NCBI GenBank assembly: GCA_001247695.2
Contig: LGRX02015860.1
Coordinates: 1 to 16,931 of the forward strand
Reading direction: 5' to 3'
Source: Cymbomonas tetramitiformis
Taxonomy: Eukaryota > Chlorophyta > Pyramimonadophyceae > Pyramimonadales > Pyramimonadaceae
Length of the DNA: 16,931 bases
The notes beneath the pieces were generated by a model. It searched no databases. It was not told the origin of the DNA and saw nothing but the letters and a program-made list of their open reading frames with translations. Shown one piece after another: positions 1 to 8,500 of the stretch (its first letter is position 1; each line of letters begins with the position of its first letter). The position numbers were made by a program, and so were the translations under genes.

Positions 1-312
1 CCCCGCACCAACACAACCCCATGCACGTGCGTGTGTGCCAAAATAATAATGCAGCTCCCGAGTTGCGCCTCGATTATGCGGATGTTGCGCACATCGCTAG
101 ACTGCGAAGGTTGTGCGGGAATGAATCCCCCCCGTACCAACACAACCCCATACACGTGTGTGTGTGCCAGAATAATAATGCGGCTCCCGAGCTGCGCCTC
201 GATTGTGCGGATGCTGCGCACATTGCTAGGCTGCGAAGGCTGTGCGGGAATAATAAATCCCCCCCGCACCATCACAACCCCGTACACGTGCGCGTGCGCC
301 GGAATAACAATC
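1..312. repeat. 129-132 bp tandem repeat, about 2.4 copies
   Basis: Copies begin at 1, 130 and 262, each with a CCCCGYACCA-like start followed by CACAACCCC. The first two copies are full length (129 and 132 bp) and differ mainly by transitions. The third breaks off about 50 bp in. Both periods are multiples of three, so the plus strand stays open with a 43-44 residue period. I take this as a satellite edge rather than a protein, because the window begins inside it. Confidence 0.85.
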
Positions 313-1878
313 CCCCTTCGCACGCATTGTGTATGTGTGTGTGTGTGTGTGTGTGCTGCCCTCCAGCATGAGCACACCATCATTTGCAACGGTACCATAA
401 AGATGTTGCAATAGCACCGAGTCATCGTCACCATTTACAACAGCTGCGTCACGTGATAATGATGTAGACGACGATTTTGCCCACTCCATCGCTGATGATG
501 GATAACCTGGGCGTACAGTTGGAGATGGTGGAGATGGTGATGATGCACTAGCAGCCGCAGCTGCCGCAGCCGCAACATGCTCACATCTGCTTCGTAGGGA
601 GTTATTTGCCGCCGATGGGGGCACCAATAATGGTGCTGAATCGGAAGGGTATCGCGGCGATGCGGATCCAGAGTGAACAACCAACAAGGTATATGCGTAC
701 GCGATCGGTGACGTCGAATGGCATTTTGTCGCCGGTACGCGCATGATGAAACACTCATGTGATAATCCAAGGTGTATACACAGTGCCGATGGTATAATAT
801 GCAAGCCATGCGCATCACCATTCGTATTGTTATGTATACTCTTGTCGGTCGCGCAGTGATGAAACGCACCGTCATCCGTGCATGGGACAACATCGCCGTG
901 GGCAAGCTGTCGCACCTCGCATGCGTCATTGGTTGCGCCCATATCACCGGTATCGCTGGCTACATAATGATGTGCTGACAATGCCGATGTGGCTGCACGA
1001 TATTCGGCCGTGCAACAATCAGCCACACCACCGGCTGTATAATAATGATCCATTGCGCCATCCATATCGACAGCTTCCGCACATGCATGCACGAGTGCGT
1101 GCGTACCTCCGCAATGATCGGCCGCATTACTAGCTGCGCAATAATGATCCACCGCCCAATGATCATATACGCAATCAGTGTGCGAGGCAGCAGTGGCTGC
1201 ACAATGTTCGGCCGTGGAACAATCAGCCACACCACTGGCTGTACAATAATGATCCATTGCTCCATATGTATCGACAGCGTCCGCACATGCATGCACGAGT
1301 GCGTGCGCACCTCCGCAATGATCAGCCGCATTACTAGCTCCGCAATAATCATCAGTTGTGTCGTGAGATAATAAATCCACATAACCATTCGACAACGACG
1401 ACGTTGGATGCACCACCGATATGGCACACAATGATGAGGCCGAGTGATGCTGAGCCCCTGGGGCATTACTATACTCAGTCGTGCAATAACCATCTGCTGC
1501 CCGATCAGTATTACATAATAATGCGTTGACCATACTCTCAGGTGGACCATCGCAGTGACGGTATACTGACGGCGGTGGTGTATACATTGCTGACGAGACG
1601 GTCGATGACTCGCCGGTGTTGTATGCCGTCGGTGCTGACACTAAAGATGAAACAGCATGCGCGGCGGGTGATATACAATCTTCCTCATCCGATTGTTCAT
1701 CATTGCTGCCGATGATTATATGTCGTTGCTCAAGGCAAACGCGAGCCCGCCGCTGCCGCAATTGCTGAGACGGCGCAATAAACCGCTTGGATTCTGCGAT
1801 CAGGTCTTGTGTGCGCATCGAAAAATCAGAAACACGAAGATGATGCGATGCTGATGGTGCAGAAGTGTCAGCACACAT
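226..1878 (-). CDS. long low-complexity open frame, doubtful gene
   Basis: The minus-strand frame is open from 2109 to a stop at 226. The part above 1907 comes from the inverted-repeat insertion, so the ATG at 1878-1876 is the better start, giving 550 residues. The N-terminal part (through about 1680) looks protein-like, with a charged helix-like stretch followed by an acidic NDEQSDEEDC segment. The middle holds a Cys/His/Ala/Asp-rich block duplicated by the 204-bp repeat. Next come a nine-Ala run and Ser/Pro-rich sequence, and the C-terminus runs into the microsatellite and the left-edge tandem repeat. No domain is recognised. The frame may be a real low-complexity protein, or only a stop-poor stretch stretched by repeats whose periods are multiples of three. 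I lean slightly to the second. Confidence 0.3.
   Translation of the reverse strand: MCADTSAPSASHHLRVSDFSMRTQDLIAESKRFIAPSQQLRQRRARVCLEQRHIIIGSNDEQSDEEDCISPAAHAVSSLVSAPTAYNTGESSTVSSAMYTPPPSVYRHCDGPPESMVNALLCNTDRAADGYCTTEYSNAPGAQHHSASSLCAISVVHPTSSLSNGYVDLLSHDTTDDYCGASNAADHCGGAHALVHACADAVDTYGAMDHYCTASGVADCSTAEHCAATAASHTDCVYDHWAVDHYCAASNAADHCGGTHALVHACAEAVDMDGAMDHYYTAGGVADCCTAEYRAATSALSAHHYVASDTGDMGATNDACEVRQLAHGDVVPCTDDGAFHHCATDKSIHNNTNGDAHGLHIIPSALCIHLGLSHECFIMRVPATKCHSTSPIAYAYTLLVVHSGSASPRYPSDSAPLLVPPSAANNSLRSRCEHVAAAAAAAASASSPSPPSPTVRPGYPSSAMEWAKSSSTSLSRDAAVVNGDDDSVLLQHLYGTVANDGVLMLEGSTHTHTHTYTMRAKGDCYSGARARVRGCDGAGGIYYSRTAFAA
335..354. repeat. (GT)10 microsatellite
   Basis: Ten uninterrupted GT units, preceded by a looser GT/AT tract from about 328. 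On the minus strand this yields a Thr-His run at the end of the long open frame. Confidence 0.95.
963..1370. repeat. 204-bp tandem duplication
   Basis: The GGCTGCAC segment recurs at 991 and 1195, and CCGCACATGC at 1077 and 1281, both exactly 204 bp apart. The copies (about 963-1166 and 1167-1370) differ by scattered substitutions. The period is 68 codons, so the minus-strand frame is preserved and carries two similar blocks rich in DHYCTA/ADHCGG-like sequence. Confidence 0.85.
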
Positions 1879-1906
1879 AGTTGTATCGGTAAAAACGGAT
1901 GATGAC

Positions 1907-2197
1907 CAGGGAAGATATCTTACCCCGATTGGCCGGCCCCGGGCCGAACTGAGTCGCCAAAATGAGGCCCGGGCCGAAGAGGGGCCGAAAGAGAAATTGC
2001 TTTGGGGCCGAACCAATTTGGCGCAAACTTCTAAAATTTTGATGAAAATTTTATGATTTTTGCATTTTCCCATACTTAATATTAAAATTTTCGCGCCTGC
2101 GGCGGGCATTTTGTAGTTTGGACCGGGCGGACTGAAGACTGGCCGAAGGAAATTTGGATTTGGGGCCGTACCGGCTCAGCGGAAGATATCTTCCCTG
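1907..2197. mobile_element. MITE-like element bounded by a 15-bp inverted repeat
   Basis: CAGGGAAGATATCTT at 1907-1921 is the exact reverse complement of AAGATATCTTCCCTG at 2183-2197. Inside the perfect arms a looser inverted similarity continues (CC-GA--CCGG--GGCC on the left against the complement of GGGGCCGTACCGGCTCAGC on the right). The interior has several GGGCCGAA motifs on the left and an AT-rich core around 2030-2090. No coding capacity is evident. No clear target-site duplication is visible outside the arms. The arms contain the palindrome AAGATATCTT, so the exact ends are ambiguous. It could also be a foldback sequence that is not mobile. Confidence 0.5.
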
Positions 2198-2219
2198 ATG
2201 ATGACGACAGTGATGACAA

Positions 2220-3773
2220 TTGAACATTGCGGCTTTGAAGGCTTTCGAGTCCAAGTTGTTGGCGGTATTGTCCTCTTGGCCTCGCGATGATGGTGAAGTC
2301 GACAATGCGCTGCAGGACATTGTGTCCAAACTGACTATCATCATACGGGAATGCACTGCGCATTCCATAGAACCTCGGGTACGTATTCAATGTTGGTGTG
2401 ATATGAGTTCCACATGTCACAGGTATGTTGAATATATGTTACAAACGTATTGATTCGTACGTGCAGGATATGGAGTATTTGAGAGAGCAGACCAGACTTT
2501 TCTTTGAGGACTTGGAAGCGAATGGTCCTCCACAGTGGCTTGCAATCAACACCCATAAAATCTGGCACTGGGCCGATCTGCTCCTGCGATTCGGACCTGT
2601 GCGTGAATGGTGGATGTATGCCTTCGAGTCCATGAATGGCAAGCTAGCTAGGTGGGTGAAGAACAATGCGCTCCCCGTGGCAAGCATCATGAACAGCTAT
2701 CTAAGGTTGAAAACCTTGCGCTCCCTACGAGGCATCCTGACCATGCTTTTGAACCGAGAAAGAGCTACTGCCGGCTGTGTCCCGCGGGCTTTGATGGCGG
2801 GCCCCGCTCCCGGCATCGTGGTCACTACCTTCGGGGAGAAGGGCAAGCCATTGGAGCTAACGTCCTTGGAGATTGACCAACTGACCCGCTGGATGCGAGC
2901 GAGTATTCCCGCTTACCGAAAGCTTTTTCAACAACATGTTGAGTACGACCTGTTCCGGCGGAGGTGCAACCTGCAAGCTCGCACGCATGTACTATCTGTA
3001 GTATACCTGCAACATATTGTCAACTTGTTTCTGTATGTTTATCATATATTGTAAGTATACTAAGAATATGTTGTCATCACAGGGAGAATGCCGCGCGCTC
3101 TAAACAAGCACTGCGGTACCGACAAGAGGTGGGTGTTGTGCCCGCGATCGCGTTCGGTCCATTGGAGGACCCTGAAGGATGGCTTGGTCGTCAATACACG
3201 GCTTACGAGAAGTCGCTCATGATGGGTCCCGAACCCATGTGTTCCAAGTACAACAAGGTGAACATCGGCGGTGTCTTCTATCGCACTAGAGACGGGGACA
3301 AAGGGAAAGTGACAACCCAGTGTTTCGTCCGCGCATCCTTCCCCAAGAATGATGCCGATGCCGATGACGAGTGGGAGGACAGGTACGACCTCAACCACCA
3401 GCCAGTTTGCATGCTTCTTCTTTGCCTTTTCGTATATCTCTGCAACATATATGCAATACGTTCCCAACATACTAAGGATATGTTGTACGTATATTACAAA
3501 AACATTGAACATTTCGTGCGCAGGTGTGGTATCATCAACGCCATTCTGCGGGTTAGCATTGGCGGTGTGCTCTACACTTTTTTAAAGTGTGATTGGCTAC
3601 CCGTGCCCACGGAAGCTCAGATCGCAAGCTTCAAGCTGAAGAACTCCATCCTCGGCGTGGACAAGGTGTCCAAGGCTTACTACACCCATGACCGGGAGAA
3701 CCCCTCCGAATATAATTGTATTATATGCTTATCGATTGGTCGACTCCCCACTTCGAATGTTGTGGGACCCTGA
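2220..3773 (+). CDS. CACTA/EnSpm-type transposase, C-terminal part (DUF4218- and DUF4216-like), four exons
   Basis: Exons 2220-2378, 2467-2963, 3083-3382 and 3524-3773 join in phase (1206 nt, 401 codons plus stop). Exon 2 contains FGPVREWWMYAFE and, 16 residues later, the LPVASIMNSY stretch. This is the layout of the DUF4218 region of CACTA transposases (GPV, W-MY-FER, then a P-x-x-SI-x-x-Y motif). Exons 3-4 resemble DUF4216: an N-terminal Y-x-G-V-x-Y-like stretch, then CGIINAILRV and FLKCDW near residue 335, ending in a YYTHDRENPSEY segment. The N-terminal catalytic domain usual for the family (Transposase_21/Tnp2) is absent. Upstream the frame meets a stop at 2214-2216, next to the inverted-repeat element. 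So this is a 5'-truncated remnant, or its first exons lie outside recognisable sequence. TTG at 2220 is only the frame limit, not a proposed start codon. Domain names are from motif memory. Confidence 0.62.
2379..2466 (+). other. intron 1 of the CACTA-like gene, with TIR-like ends
   Basis: GTACGT donor and GTGCAG acceptor, 88 nt, phase 0. GTACGTATTCAAT at the 5' end (2379-2391) and ATTGATTCGTAC near the 3' end (2449-2460) are near-complementary inverted arms with one mismatch and one gap, so the intron can fold end to end. Confidence 0.65.
2964..3082 (+). other. intron 2 of the CACTA-like gene
   Basis: GTGCAA donor and ATCACAG acceptor, 119 nt, phase 2. This donor restores a smooth FRRR-ENAARSK junction, whereas later GT sites are out of phase. 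CAACATATT (3010-3018) pairs perfectly with AATATGTTG (3065-3073). TACTAAG (3058-3064), a branch-point-like heptamer, sits directly before the right arm. Confidence 0.65.
3383..3523 (+). other. intron 3 of the CACTA-like gene
   Basis: GTACGA donor after GACAG and GTGCGCAG acceptor, 141 nt, phase 2, joining WEDR to CGIINAIL. It contains CAACATAT (3443-3450) and its complement ATATGTTG (3478-3485), with TACTAAG at 3470-3476 immediately upstream of the right arm, the same arrangement as intron 2. Its length is a multiple of three and it has no in-frame stop, so retention would also leave the frame open. Confidence 0.62.
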
Positions 3774-4200
3774 CTCAATTATATTGGGTCCCCAAAACGA
3801 ACTTATACACTCTAGAATGCTGAATGGAGAAGCCCCAATGCGACTGTCTCGAGGACGATGGCTCTTCGCCCGTTGACATCAAGTTGCCACATCAGGCCAC
3901 GACGTTGGAACCTTATTTGCCACGTCGCCTTGACATTAAATGAATTAAATGAATTAAATGTCAGAAATGATTTCCATACTTAAGAAATAATCAATTTCAA
4001 CAGTCGCGACGATGAATTGTGACATGATCGGGGGCAGAGGATCCCGTTTTCGTCTTTCCGAATCAGATTTGCTTTTATACGTCATTATATCGACCGACTG
4101 TTTCAAAAATCCAATATCTGTTCATCTGTATATCTCTCGTCTTGACGTTCAGCTTCCTGCGTTGGAAGGGTAACGCGCACAGTCAGATATTACTTTTTAG
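3774..4200. other. non-coding interval after the CACTA-like gene
   Basis: No convincing exon is visible on either strand. The only structure is a small AT-rich repeat at 3931-3963. The stretch ends in a pyrimidine-rich ATTACTTTTTAG that could serve as a splice acceptor for the following open segment. Confidence 0.6.
3931..3963. repeat. three 9-bp AT-rich units inside a 7-bp inverted repeat
   Basis: ATTAAATGA occurs at 3935 and 3944, with a third copy ending in T at 3953. The block is closed by TGACATT (3931-3937) and its complement AATGTCA (3957-3963). Confidence 0.8.
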
Positions 4201-4431
4201 CAGGCTTTTGAGTTTGTGCGTTTCAAAACTTCACGACCTGCTGCAATTGAAATGATAAAGAGAAGTGGCGCACTTGTATATGCCTTTGAGGAACAGGATA
4301 TCCCCGGACATTTCACTGCATGCGATACGCTGACGTCGGTGCGCCTTGCTTTGCATAGAAGACAGTGGCGAGAATTCAAACTTGCCTCAAGCGAAAGGTG
4401 GTGGCATAGCAGTCTCCTGGAAAGTCAACGT
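4201..4431 (+). CDS. possible orphan exon
   Basis: After ATTACTTTTTAG an open frame begins QAFEFVRFKTSRPAAIE and continues with balanced, non-repetitive composition to a possible donor, CGT|GTAACG at 4432 (or C|GTGTAA at 4430). No family is recognised. It could be an upstream exon of the transposase-like gene starting near 4851: donor 4430 is phase-compatible with a second acceptor candidate (GTGGTTGCAG at about 4889, preceded by CTAAC). It could equally be a remnant of something else. No acceptable exon was found further upstream. Confidence 0.3.
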
Positions 4432-4850
4432 GTAACGTGTTCACTAGACCAAGGTCAGCGGGCGCATACTATTGGATAGCCTACTCAACAGCGTTTTTGA
4501 ACGCGAGACACAACCCGATATGTTCAACTGTGGGAGAAAGGTCGCCACTTTTTGCAGTCCGCAGAGCGCCCTCGCCTTTATTTTCGGTATGTCAAGCCTT
4601 ACACTTGTGGGTAGCTTTAGCTTTTGGTGAAGGATAGCCGTAGTTTATTGGGAGGGTTTCTCAGACCTTCTGTGCATAATAGTCAGGTATGCGCCTTCCG
4701 TAAACTCGTTTTCGTTAAGAGATTTCGAACTGCGAGTTGTGCCAAACGTAGCAAAACTTAATGCGAAGTTTGACCTCTTGACTTTCAAGTTCAAAGTTAT
4801 AGAAGTTTCTATTTCTGCTCAGCGCGCGAGACTGCGGTATATTGCAGCGC
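4432..4850. other. interval without a recognisable gene
   Basis: Stops interrupt all frames, and the short open frames here look random in composition. If the open segment at 4201-4431 is an exon, most of this would be its intron. Confidence 0.5.
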
Positions 4851-5524
4851 ATGCCTACATATCTCCTAACTAGTGTTGCCGTGGTTGCAGCGATGTGTGG
4901 GGGCGTTGGGATCGGCGATTGCAATCAACGACGTCAACCTAGAGATCCCGCATTGTATGCAAGCACTTTTCAAGCTGCCTCCGCTAGGTTCGACAGTGAT
5001 AAACCAGTTGACACGAGCGCAAAAGAAAGGGATCGACCGGCGAAAGCGTATCTGTCGCCGTCGCAACGCGCGAGTTTCGACTTCCTCAAAAAGTGCGGAA
5101 CTCCCTTGTGGCGAGCTTCAGGTATTTGTAAGGGTGCAGGTTGTGAAAACGGCTGCACATCAGATGCTCACGTAATACAGTATGTGGCGACACATCTTGC
5201 TGACGACTATTCGAAATATGAACTCCGTCAGCAACAAGCATCACTGTTGATCCTTCGCCAACACGAGGAAAATGAGAAGTTGAAAGCAGAAAACGCTGAG
5301 TGCATCACAAGTTTAGTACTTGAGCAAAATAAAGTGCGTTATTTGCATGCCGCGCTGCAAAACAGCCTTGGCCAAGCTCCAACTACTTCAAGGATTTCTG
5401 CGGAGCTGAATGCCGAACAAAAGGCTGAACATGCCGCCGCAGTCAGATGCACCATATTGAAGTCTTTGGGGGTGAAGGACCAGCTTGCTCAACTCGAACA
5501 TGACATTCAAAAACTTACTGAAAA
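4851..5524 (+). CDS. exon 1: N-terminal region ending in a coiled coil
   Basis: ATG at 4851 opens a frame of about 224 residues. Its first ~25 residues are hydrophobic, and a CKGAGCENGC Cys cluster follows near residue 95. From about residue 120 the sequence is a long amphipathic helix (LRQHEENEKLKAENAE and onward). It ends at a strong donor, GAAAA|GTGAGT, at 5525. The start is uncertain because two acceptor-like sites (TATATTGCAG at 4847, GTGGTTGCAG at about 4889) allow an upstream exon. The exon could instead splice to a small exon at 5601 (acceptor CTACATAG), which either ends at a stop at 5638-5640 or leaves by GTGATG at 5637, also phase 2. I favour joining to 8459 because the helix continues smoothly there (LTEK-LEKAKKH) and that exon needs an upstream partner. 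Confidence 0.5.
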
Positions 5525-8500
5525 GTGAGTTTCCCAAACAACAAGTGCCCATTTTCCACTCAACTTGCACTGTGTGCTTTAATGTTCCTCCACTACATAG
5601 GGAGTATTGTGCCATGGATATTTGCAGCCAGGCCACGTGATGTGCCAGGCAGTTTTGGCACAAATGCAGATCTTCATATCTTTGCAAACAGTTTTTGATA
5701 TTAAACATACAATTAGTTACAGGGAGACTCTATTATTGAGAAGTGTAATTTGTACTATTGGAGTCTACATAGTTCATTTAGGTTTGCAGAAAGTGTCTTC
5801 AACAAGATATTCTAAAGTTGTCAAATCTACAATGCTTGAAATAATCTGCTTGATACTCAACACCATTATCTTCACATAACCTGCAACCAAACAGGACAAT
5901 CAATATATGTGTCAATATTCGTGAGCTGATGATGCGTCGCCACCGGCGCGTGTGAGCCCGAGGATATGCAGCCTGAGCCAATTGCGCGCGAGAGCCGGAG
6001 CGAATGCAGCCTGCGCCACCAGCGCGTGCGTGCCTTAGTGGAGGCAGCCTGCCTCTCCAGCGCGTGCGAGCCCGAGGTTAGGCAGCCTGCCTCTCCGGCG
6101 CGTGCGAGCCCGAGGTTAGGCAGCCTGCCTCTCTGGCGCGTGCAAGCCGGAGTGGAGGCAGCCTGTGCCACGGGCGCGTGCGAGCCGGAGTGGAGGCAGC
6201 CTGCGCCACCGGCGCCTGTGAGCTTCAGGGGAAGCAACCTGTGCCACTGGCGCGTGCGAGCCCGAGAATATGCAGTCTGCACCACCGGCGCGTGCAAGCC
6301 TGAGGATATGCAGCCTGCGCCACGGACGCGTGCGAGCCCGAAGATGTGCAGCCTGCCTCTCCGGCGCGTGCGAGCCCGAGTGCAGGCAGCCTGCCTCTCC
6401 GGCGCGTGCGAGCCTGAGGTTAGGCAGCCTGTGCCACGGTTGCATGCGAGCCGAAGGGAATGCAGCCTGCGCCACGGGCGCGTGCGAGCCGGAGTAGAGG
6501 CAGCCTGCGCCACGGACGCGTGCGAGCCGGAGTGCAGGCAGCCTGCGCTACCGGCGCGTGCGAGCCCGAGGTTAGGCAGCCTGCCTCTCCGGCGCGTGCG
6601 AGCCCGAGTGGAGGCAGTCTGTGCCACGGTTGCATGTGAGCCGAAGGGAATGCACTCTGCGCCACGGGCGCGTGCGAGCCTGAGGATATGCAGCCTGCGC
6701 CACCGGCGCGCGCGAGCCGGAGTGGAGGCAGTTTGTGCCTCGGTTGCATGTGAGCCGAAGGGAATGCAGCCTGCGCCACGGGCGCGTGCGCGCTGGAGTG
6801 GAGGCCGCCTGCGCCACCGGCGCGTGTGAGCTTGAGGTAAAGGGTCCTGTGCCACGGGCACGTGCGAGCCTGAGGTTAAGCAGCCTGCCTCTCCGGCGCG
6901 TGCGAGCCCGAGTGCAAGCAGCCTGCCTCTCTGGCGCGTGCGAGCCCGAGGGTAGGCAGCCTGCCTCTCCGGCGCGTGCAAGCCGGAGTGGAGGCAGCCT
7001 GTGCCACGGTTGCATGTGAGCCGAAGGGAACGCAGCCTGCGCCACGGGCGCGTGCAAGCCGGAGTGGAGGCAGCCTGCGCTACCGGCGCGTGCGAGCCGG
7101 AGTGGAGACAGCCTGCGCCACCGGCGCGTGTGACCTTGAGGGAAGGCAGCCTGTGCCACTGGCGCGTGCGAGCCCGAGGATATGCAGCCTGCGCCACGGG
7201 CGCGTGCAAGCCTGAGTGGAGGCAGCGTGTGCCACGCTTGCATGTGAGCCGAAGGGAATGCAGCCTGCGCCACCGGCGTGTGCGAGCCTGAGGATATGCA
7301 GCCTGCGCCACCGGTGCGAGCAAGCCCGAGTGGAGGCAGCCTGCCTCACCGGCGCGTGCGAGCCTGAGGATATGCAGCCTGCCTCTCCGGCGTGTGCGAG
7401 CCTGAGGATATGCAGCCTGCGCCACCGGCGCGTGCGAGCCCGAGTCGAGGCAGCCTGCGCCACCGGCGTGTGCAAGCCTGAAGATATGCAGCCTGCCTCA
7501 CCGGCGCGTGCGAGCCTGAGGATATGCAGCCTGCGCCACCGGCGCGTGCGAGCGTGAGGATATGCAGCCCGCGCCACCGGTGCGAGCAAGCCCGAGTGGA
7601 GGCAGCCTGCCTCACCGGCGCGTGCGAGCCTGAGGATATGCAGCCTGCGCCACCAGCGCGTGCGAGCCGGAGGATATGCAGCCTGCCTCTCCGGCGTGTG
7701 CGAGCCTGAGGATATACAGCCTGCGCCACCGGTGCGAGCGAGCCCGAGTGGAGGCAGCCTGCCTCACCGGCGCGTGCGAGCCTGAGGATATGCAGCCTGC
7801 GCCACCAGCGCGTGCGAGCCGGAGGATATGCAGCCTGCCTCTCCGGCGTGTGCGAGCCTGAGGATATGCAGCCTGCGCCACCGGTGCGAGCGAGCCCGAG
7901 TGGAGGCAGCCTGCCTCACCGGCGCGTGCGAGCCTGAGGATATGCAGCCTGCGCCACCGGCGCGTGCGAGCTTGAGGGAACGCATGATCCCTGAGAGCAG
8001 TGTGCTGGAGCTGATGATGCATAATGATAATGCGTGCCAGCTTGAGCCCTGAGTGCCCCGAGGCACAGCAGATGATGCGTCGCAGCCTGAGCCTCGAGTG
8101 CTTGGAGCCGGAGCCAATGATGCATCCTGAGCCCCAAGTTCACAGAACCAGGGTTGCTCTTACATCGCAGTTCCCCATGCTCATCATCTTGTGCATCCCA
8201 CCTTTCAAATATCATGCTTTTGCGCTTGCATTTTCGGAACGGTGCTTCCACTGATGACATGCAATGCGTGCTTGCCCCCCCTTCTGCCAACTATTCAGGA
8301 CCTCGGTCTCAATCAAGACCGAGGTCCTCAATAGTGCCCAGACCACACCACGAGGAGGCGGGGGACTTGGTGGTCCGTGTGAAGGTGTAGCTAAGAGAAA
8401 TAGCATTGTCTCAGGGTGAAGCTTCCCTTTGTATTCACGTGTGTCTCTTGGAATACAGGCTAGAGAAAGCCAAAAAACATGATGCGACTCATTTCGACGA

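Larger units (their letters stand above)
5525..8458 (+). other. proposed intron 1, carrying the 38-bp array and module copy 1
   Basis: The donor is GTGAGT at 5525 and the acceptor GGAATACAG at 8458, a span of 2934 nt. The first 400 nt (5525-5922) are AT-rich and hold no convincing gene beyond the optional small exon at 5601-5640. The rest is the 38-bp array, a degenerate repeat zone, unique sequence (8146-8274), the hairpin module, and about 80 nt leading to the splice site. Confidence 0.45.

Noticed and set aside
2989..3006. Later GT donors (2989, 2998, 3001) for intron 2 of the CACTA-like gene
   Set aside because: All give phase 0, while the acceptor at 3082 needs phase 2. The GTGCAA donor at 2964 fits and gives a smooth junction.
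5872..7425. 517-residue minus-strand open frame across the 38-bp array, and several plus-strand frames in the same region
   Set aside because: The 38-bp unit is stop-poor in all frames and its period is not a multiple of three, so overlapping frames stay open on both strands. The predicted proteins are just the three translations of one repeat.
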